From contig LT599018.1 of the NCBI GenBank assembly GCA_900079685.1, positions 2,017,528-2,081,527 of the forward strand: a stretch of DNA of 64,000 nt, given 5' to 3'. Under the pieces are notes generated by a model. It was not told where the DNA came from. It searched no databases and was given only the letters and a program-made list of their open reading frames with translations. The stretch is from an uncultured delta proteobacterium (GTDB taxonomy: Bacteria; Desulfobacterota; Desulfovibrionia; Desulfovibrionales; Desulfovibrionaceae). Of the stretch, positions 59,507-64,000 are shown one piece after another (position 1 is the stretch's first letter; every line of letters begins with the position of its first letter). The translations under genes were made by a program, and so were the position numbers.

Positions 59507-60577
59507 ATGGACAAGGCCCGTTACGCCAAACGCCGGGAAAAGCTGCGTGTTCTCATGCGCGCCAAAGGGCTTGACGCCCTGCTCCTCACGCTGGACGCCA
59601 ACAGGTTTTACGTCAGCGGGTTCGAGCTGCAAGACCACCAGGTGAACGAAAGCTCCGGCTGCGTCCTGGTCACGGCGAACGGCACCGACTGGCTGTGCAC
59701 CGACCCGCGCTACGACGACGCGGCCAAACGGTTGTGGGACCCCTCGCACATTTTCATATACGGCGGCGACGCGGCCAAAAGCGTCAACGCCCTTGTCCGG
59801 GACAAGGTTTCCGGCGTCGTGGGTTTTGAAGAAAGCGCCATGACCGTGCAGTTTTACAAAAGCTTTTCCGAAGGGCTGACGCTCCAGCCCGCCGACGGCC
59901 TTGTGGAACAACTGCGCATGATTAAGGAGCCGGAAGAAATCGCCCGCATGCAGGCTTCCGCCGCGCTGAACCACAAGTTGATGGAATGGCTGCCCGGCAC
60001 CCTGTGCGTCGGCAAGACCGAGGAAGAGATAGCCTGGTCCGTGGAGCAGTATTTCCGGCAGAACGGCGCCGAATCCCTGGCGTTTCCCTGCATCACCGCC
60101 GTGGGGGCCAATGCGGCGCTCCCCCATGCCGTACCGGGCAAAACGGCCGTCACGGAAAACAGCTGCGTCCTCGTGGACGTGGGCTGCCGCCTGGACGACT
60201 ACTGCTCGGACCAGACCCGCACCTTCTGGGTGGGGGACAAGCCTACCGGCGTTTTCATGGAAACCATCACCCTGGTGCGCACCGCCCAGGAGAGGGCCAT
60301 CGAGGCCATCCGGCCCGGCGTCGCGGCCTCGGCGGTGTATGCCGTTGCCAGGGAGTTCCTGGAAGCCGCCGGGGTTGCCCGGAATTTCACCCACGGCCTG
60401 GGCCACGGCGTGGGCTTGCAGACCCATGAAGGGCCTTCGCTGAACCCGCGCAATGAGACGATTTTGCAGCCCGGCATGGTCGTGACCGTGGAGCCGGGGT
60501 TGTATTACCCCGAGTGGGGCGGCGTGCGCTGGGAATACATGGTGCTTGTGACGGAAGAAGGCCGCAGAATTTTGTAG
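59507..60577 (+). CDS. M24-family aminopeptidase (Xaa-Pro dipeptidase type)
   Basis: This 356-residue cytosolic metallopeptidase removes N-terminal residues next to proline. A creatinase-type N domain (LLLTLDANRFYVSGFELQDHQVNESSGCVLV) precedes the pita-bread domain. The five metal ligands are visible: two Asp in VDVGCRLDDYCSDQTRTFWVG, His in THGLGHGVGLQTHEGP, Glu in VVTVEPGLYYP and Glu in WGGVRWEYMVLV. Length and order match the PepQ-like group. An 80-base gap and a fresh ribosome site AAAGGGAGTTCCG separate it from the DksA-type gene. Confidence 0.93.
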   Translation: MDKARYAKRREKLRVLMRAKGLDALLLTLDANRFYVSGFELQDHQVNESSGCVLVTANGTDWLCTDPRYDDAAKRLWDPSHIFIYGGDAAKSVNALVRDKVSGVVGFEESAMTVQFYKSFSEGLTLQPADGLVEQLRMIKEPEEIARMQASAALNHKLMEWLPGTLCVGKTEEEIAWSVEQYFRQNGAESLAFPCITAVGANAALPHAVPGKTAVTENSCVLVDVGCRLDDYCSDQTRTFWVGDKPTGVFMETITLVRTAQERAIEAIRPGVAASAVYAVAREFLEAAGVARNFTHGLGHGVGLQTHEGPSLNPRNETILQPGMVVTVEPGLYYPEWGGVRWEYMVLVTEEGRRIL

Positions 60578-60598
60578 GGATGTGTCTGAAGCAGACGA

Positions 60599-60630
60599 AA
60601 GCGCCGGCCCGAAGGCCGGCGCTTTTTTGC
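60599..60630 (+). terminator. Terminator of the aminopeptidase gene
   Basis: AAGCGCCGGCC and GGCCGGCGCTT pair and are followed by a T-run. It is one of the cleanest terminators in the window. Confidence 0.9.
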
Positions 60631-60722
60631 TACTCCCGCGCCACCCAAAAAATGGTTGTCTTCCTTTTGGGTTCTGGTAGATTGGCCCGGACTTCGAGAA
60701 ATTTTTCACGATCAGCCGGATC

Positions 60723-60751
60723 TTGCCCGATCCCCTTAAAGCCACTATAGA
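60723..60751 (+). promoter_or_regulatory. Promoter of the CoA-transferase gene
   Basis: TTGCCC (60723-60728) and TATAGA (60746-60751) are exactly 17 bases apart, 35 bases before the start codon. Confidence 0.65.
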
Positions 60752-60786
60752 AAAAAACTACCATCTCATCGCGCAGGAGAATTCTC

Positions 60787-62286
60787 ATGAGTAACGACAG
60801 AATCCGTATGCAATCCCTGCAAAGCAAAGTCTGCTCCGCGGACGAAGCGGCCATGCTGATAAAGGACGGCATGTACATCGGCATTTCCGGCTTCACCAAG
60901 TTCGGCGATGCCCGCGCCGTGCCCAAGGCGCTCGCGCGCCGCGCGAAAAACGGCGACAAATTCTGTATCACGCTGATGACCGGCGCCTCCCTCGGCTCGG
61001 ATATCGACGAGGACCTCGGCGATCTCGGCATCACCGTGCGCCGCCTGCCCTACCAGGGCTCCCCGCAGCTGCGCAAGCACATCAACTGCGGCGACGTCAT
61101 GTATACGGACCAGCACCTGTCCCATACCGGGGAATATATCCGCTGCGGCCATATCCACAGGCCGGACATCGCCATCATCGACGCCACGTACATCGATGAA
61201 AAAGGCGGCATCGTGTGCACCACCTCGGTCGGCAACAACTCGGCCTTCGCGCTTTCCGCGGACAAGATCATCGTGGAAATCAACGAAACCCACCCGGTGG
61301 AAATGTACGGCCTGCACGATATCTACGTGCCCGAAGCCCGCCCCGGCAGAAAGCCCATCCCCCTGGTGAAGCCCGGCGACAAGATAGGCACCCCGGCCAT
61401 TCAGGTGGACCCCTCCAAAATCGCGGCCATCGTCGTGCACCAGATGGGCGACACCCCCGTGAAACTGACGGACGCGGACGACGAAACCAACGCCATTGCC
61501 GGGCATTTGATCGAATTTTTCAAGCATGAGGTCAAAAAGGGCCGCATGACCAACAGTCTTCTGCCGCTCCAGTCGGGCGTTGGGGCCGTTGCCAACGCGG
61601 TATTGAAAGGGTTTGAATCCAGCCCGTTCAGCGGGCTCTCCATGTTCACGGAAGTGGCCCAGGACACGGTTATCGACCTCATGCTCGACGCGGGCAAGAT
61701 GGACGTGGTTTCCACCTCCGCCCTGTCGTTAAGCCAGCCCTACCTGGACCGTGTGCACAGGGAAGTGAACAAACTGCAAGGCAAACTCGTGCTGCGGCCG
61801 CAGGAAATATCCAACCATCCGGAATGCATCCGGCGGCTCGGCGTCATCGCCACCAACACGGCCCTTGAGTTCGACATCTACGGCAACGTCAACTCCACCC
61901 ATGTGCTGGGCACCAAAATGATGAACGGCATCGGCGGTTCCGGCGACTTCGCCCGCAACGCCGCGTACACCGTGTTCGTGACCAAGTCCTACGCCAAGGG
62001 CGGGGCGCTTTCCTCCGTGGTGCCCATGGTCACCCACCACGACCACACCGAACACGACGTGGACATCCTGATTACCGAGCTCGGCCTTGCCGACCTGCGC
62101 GGCCTTGCCCCGCGCGAACGGGCCAAAGTCATCATTGAAAACACCGTCCACCCCAACTTCAAGGAAATCCTCTCCGATTACGCCAAGGAAGCCGCGGCCA
62201 AGGGCGGGCATACCCCGCACATCCTTTCCAAAGCCTTCTCCCTGCACGAGCGGTTTGAGGCAACCGGCAGCATGCTGCCGAAGTAA
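60787..62286 (+). CDS. Acetyl-CoA hydrolase/CoA-transferase (succinyl-CoA:acetate type)
   Basis: This 499-residue enzyme belongs to the class I CoA-transferase group of succinyl-CoA:acetate CoA-transferases and acetyl-CoA hydrolases. The catalytic Glu is likely in SMFTEVAQDTVIDLML. Further matches are GISGFTKFGDARAVPKAL, MTGASLGSDIDEDL, GIVCTTSVGNNSAFAL, the CoA-loop NGIGGSGDFARNAAYTVFVTKS and HDVDILITELGLADLRGLAPRERAK. It would move CoA between acetate and succinate or another acid in fermentative or sulfate-reducing metabolism. It has a strong promoter, and AGGAG lies before ATG 60787. Confidence 0.9.
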   Translation: MSNDRIRMQSLQSKVCSADEAAMLIKDGMYIGISGFTKFGDARAVPKALARRAKNGDKFCITLMTGASLGSDIDEDLGDLGITVRRLPYQGSPQLRKHINCGDVMYTDQHLSHTGEYIRCGHIHRPDIAIIDATYIDEKGGIVCTTSVGNNSAFALSADKIIVEINETHPVEMYGLHDIYVPEARPGRKPIPLVKPGDKIGTPAIQVDPSKIAAIVVHQMGDTPVKLTDADDETNAIAGHLIEFFKHEVKKGRMTNSLLPLQSGVGAVANAVLKGFESSPFSGLSMFTEVAQDTVIDLMLDAGKMDVVSTSALSLSQPYLDRVHREVNKLQGKLVLRPQEISNHPECIRRLGVIATNTALEFDIYGNVNSTHVLGTKMMNGIGGSGDFARNAAYTVFVTKSYAKGGALSSVVPMVTHHDHTEHDVDILITELGLADLRGLAPRERAKVIIENTVHPNFKEILSDYAKEAAAKGGHTPHILSKAFSLHERFEATGSMLPK

Positions 62287-62365
62287 CGCGCATATCGCGG
62301 CTCCGCGCCGCCCCCCCCGGAGCGCCCGCGTTCCGGGGAGGGGATTTCACCGTCCGGCGGCGATG

Positions 62366-62410
62366 TGATACAGAAGATATCTTTTTTGATACAGCACGGT
62401 GAAACACCGT
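62366..62410 (+). promoter_or_regulatory. Candidate regulatory region: TGATACAG pair and a palindrome
   Basis: TGATACAG occurs at 62366-62373 and again at 62387-62394, exactly 21 bases apart (two helical turns). The perfect palindrome ACGGTGAAACACCGT follows at 62396-62410, then an A-run. The set is in the 240-base gap before the alpha/beta hydrolase gene. It could be a binding site array for a regulator. Confidence 0.4.
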
Positions 62411-62529
62411 AAAAAAAATCATCTGTAACATCATATAGATAAATGAGTATACCCACGGGAACATTTTTTGCTTCAGAGCACCTGGGCCTTGTTCAAGCCC
62501 GCCTCGTCACTTTTACCAAGGATGTGCCT

Positions 62530-63588
62530 ATGCGTTTATTCTCGCAACTGTTCTTCTCCCTTGTATTGGCATCCGGTCTGTTGATCTCGGCCGGCGCGGC
62601 GCATGCCGCCATGTCCGTCAAGTCCGTGGGCGGGTTCCATGTCGGCGGCAAGGAAGTGGTGCTCAAAGGTCTGCCGGTTGAGGAACGCGTTTTCAGCAAA
62701 GGCGCGCCGCCGATGAAAATGGACCCCAACGGGCAGTTTGAAGCGGGCCAGATGTACGTGCAGTATGTGACCCTGGAAAACCCCAAGGCCAAATACCCCC
62801 TGCTGCTGTGGCACGGCGGCGGCCTGACCGGCGTCACGTACGAGGACACGCCTGACGGCCGTCCCGGCTGGCAGAGCTTTTTCCTCAAGGCCGGGCACGA
62901 TGTGTACACCAGCGACGCCGTGGAACGCGGGCGCGCCTCCTGGGCCAAGTACCCCGAAATTTGGCCCACCCCGCCGGTCTTCCGTCCCCTGTCCGAAGTA
63001 TGGGTCAATTTCCGCTTCGGCCCCAAATACGATGAAAACCCCGCCGGCCGCGTGGCTTACCCCGGCCAGCAGTTCCCGGTGGAAAACCTGAACCAGTTCG
63101 CCAAGCAGTTCGTGCCGCGCTGGACGGATTCCGACCCGCGCATCCAGGCCGCTTACGACAGCCTGATCAGCGAAAAATTCCCCTCCGGCTGCGTGGTCCT
63201 GGCCCACAGCCAGGGCGGGGCGTTCGCCATCAACGCGGCGCTCCACAACCCCGACAAAGTCCGCGCGGTCATCCTGATCGAACCCAGCGGCGCGCCGGAC
63301 CCGGACAAAACCGACCTTACCCCGCTGAAAAACATCCCCTTCCTGATGATCTGGGGCGACTACATCAAGGGCAACGACAATATCGCGGGCTGGAACAAGA
63401 ACGCGGTCAACACCCTGTACCCCAAGTTCAAAAAAGCCCTGGAGGCCGCCGGCGGCTCCTTCACCTGGATCGACCTGCCGGACAAGGGCATCAAGGGCAA
63501 CTCGCACATGCTGATGATGGATAAAAACTCCGATGCCGCGGCCCAGGTCATCCAGGACTGGATCGCGGAAAAGGGCCTGATGCGCTGA
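62530..63588 (+). CDS. Secreted alpha/beta-hydrolase (esterase-type)
   Basis: This 352-residue protein has a clear signal peptide (MRLFSQLFFSLVLASGLLISAGAAHA). The alpha/beta-hydrolase fold shows the oxyanion region LLLWHGGGLTGVTY, the nucleophile elbow AHSQGG (Ser), an acidic residue around FLMIWGDYIKGND, and the His near GNSHMLMMDKNSD. The arrangement VTLENPKAKYPLLLWHGGG is typical of a group of secreted esterases with unknown substrate. ATG 62530 has AAGGA upstream and starts at the signal peptide; the reading farther upstream is not coding. A GC hairpin follows the gene. Confidence 0.85.
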   Translation: MRLFSQLFFSLVLASGLLISAGAAHAAMSVKSVGGFHVGGKEVVLKGLPVEERVFSKGAPPMKMDPNGQFEAGQMYVQYVTLENPKAKYPLLLWHGGGLTGVTYEDTPDGRPGWQSFFLKAGHDVYTSDAVERGRASWAKYPEIWPTPPVFRPLSEVWVNFRFGPKYDENPAGRVAYPGQQFPVENLNQFAKQFVPRWTDSDPRIQAAYDSLISEKFPSGCVVLAHSQGGAFAINAALHNPDKVRAVILIEPSGAPDPDKTDLTPLKNIPFLMIWGDYIKGNDNIAGWNKNAVNTLYPKFKKALEAAGGSFTWIDLPDKGIKGNSHMLMMDKNSDAAAQVIQDWIAEKGLMR

Positions 63589-63617
63589 TACAACCGTGTC
63601 AGGACAGATCCCCTAAG

Positions 63618-63650
63618 GCGCCCCGTCCGCGATTCTCGCGGGCGGGGCGC
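63618..63650 (+). terminator. GC hairpin after the alpha/beta-hydrolase gene
   Basis: GCGCCCCGTCCGC and GCGGGCGGGGCGC form a 13-base stem with a 7-base loop and one G-T pair. No T-run follows, so termination may be weak. Confidence 0.5.
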
Positions 63651-63678
63651 TCCGCATCCCTATAATCGCAGGTTTTCC

Positions 63679-63707
63679 TTGCCCCCTGCCTTTTCTCGCC
63701 GTATTAT
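63679..63707 (+). promoter_or_regulatory. Promoter of hldD
   Basis: TTGCCC (63679-63684) and TATTAT (63702-63707) are exactly 17 bases apart, about 64 bases before the start. Confidence 0.6.
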
Positions 63708-63770
63708 GACGGATGTATTCTTGCCTTTTTCGGGCAGGTAACCTGGTGGCATTATTGGAGTTTACACAAC

Positions 63771-64000
63771 ATGTATATTGTTACGGGCGGCGCCGGCATG
63801 ATCGGCAGCGCCATGATCTGGAAATTGAACGCCCTGGGGATCACCGACATTCTTGTCGTGGATCATCTGGGCACGTCCGAGAAGTGGAAAAACCTGGTCA
63901 ACCGCGCGTTTACGGAATACATGCCGCGCGAAATCTTCCTTGAAAAAATAACCAGAGATGCTCTCGGCTACGCCATAGAGGGCATTTTTCATATGGGCGC
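63771..64000 (+). CDS. hldD: ADP-L-glycero-D-manno-heptose 6-epimerase, 5' part
   Basis: The first 76 codons before the window edge read MYIVTGGAGMIGSAMIWKLN, then DILVVDHLGTSEKWKNLVNRAF and YAIEGIFHMG. The NADP-binding TGGAG-x-IGS fold and the DHLG and EKWKNLV strings are typical of HldD (RfaD), which makes ADP-L-glycero-D-manno-heptose for LPS core. Extended SDR enzymes such as UDP-glucose epimerases share the fold but not the KWKNLV string. GGAG lies 11 bases upstream. The presence of HldD supports a Gram-negative outer membrane with heptose-containing LPS. Confidence 0.85.
   Translation, partial: MYIVTGGAGMIGSAMIWKLNALGITDILVVDHLGTSEKWKNLVNRAFTEYMPREIFLEKITRDALGYAIEGIFHMG

Overview
The window is GC-rich, gene-dense bacterial chromosome and looks like a Desulfovibrionaceae or related Desulfobacterota genome. 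The reasons are a short-chain Desulfovibrio-type flavodoxin, a C_GCAxxG_C_C redox protein, a flavodoxin/ferredoxin hybrid, Gram-negative envelope genes (tolB, two pal genes, rseP, hldD) and the overall gene style. This assignment is inference; no rRNA or tRNA gene was seen.

Layout. 1-500: the 5' part of an unknown gene running off the left edge, next to the last ~38 codons of an IS30-family transposase. 671-3452 (minus): a C_GCAxxG_C_C protein, a DedA membrane protein and lysA. 3574-3720: a 147-bp long inverted repeat overlapping a stop codon. 3719-7964 (minus): a complete ABC importer of the Ugp type (ATPase, binding protein, two permeases). It is divergent from a GpdQ-like phosphodiesterase at 8291, which suggests uptake and hydrolysis of glycerophosphodiesters or a similar substrate. 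9120-9385: a repeat element. 9479-13968: an ArsR-type regulator and a 1385-residue fusion of lipid transporter, acyltransferase, carrier protein and acyl-AMP ligase. 14172-16584: a SlyD-like isomerase and dnaK, convergent. 16925-20258: a hybrid histidine kinase followed by a sugar-binding lipoprotein with no transporter partners. 20272-25537: an acetyltransferase, a large methyltransferase, dinB, a zinc-ribbon/Yip1 membrane protein and flavodoxin. 25564-25750: a second copy of the repeat element seen at 9120. 25752-28321 (minus): a muramidase and an ABC exporter, translationally coupled.

28499-35246: a flavodoxin/ferredoxin-like protein and an alpha-2-macroglobulin whose last ~157 codons are in another frame (one base missing near 34775). 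35311-38676 (minus): MscS channel, lipoprotein, trypsin-like lipoprotein protease and a second lipoprotein paralogous to the first. 38807-46863: a TrmN6-like methyltransferase, a DEAD-box helicase with a coupled unknown gene, a KtrA/KtrB potassium system, two Pal lipoproteins and TolB. 47084-53357: cupin, PilZ, SEC-C protein, aroE, polysaccharide deacetylase, CYTH protein and an ankyrin-repeat membrane protein.

53478-58966 is a tightly overlapping envelope operon: uppS, cdsA, dxr, rseP, tsaB and a HAD phosphatase. It is followed by a DksA-type zinc-finger protein, an M24 aminopeptidase, an acetyl-CoA hydrolase/transferase, a secreted alpha/beta hydrolase and the start of hldD at the right edge.

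Most interesting points: the four-domain lipid fusion with its ArsR regulator; the divergent Ugp/GpdQ locus; the kinase with an orphan binding protein; the frameshifted macroglobulin; the paired lipoproteins around a protease; and two families of long inverted repeats placed at gene ends.
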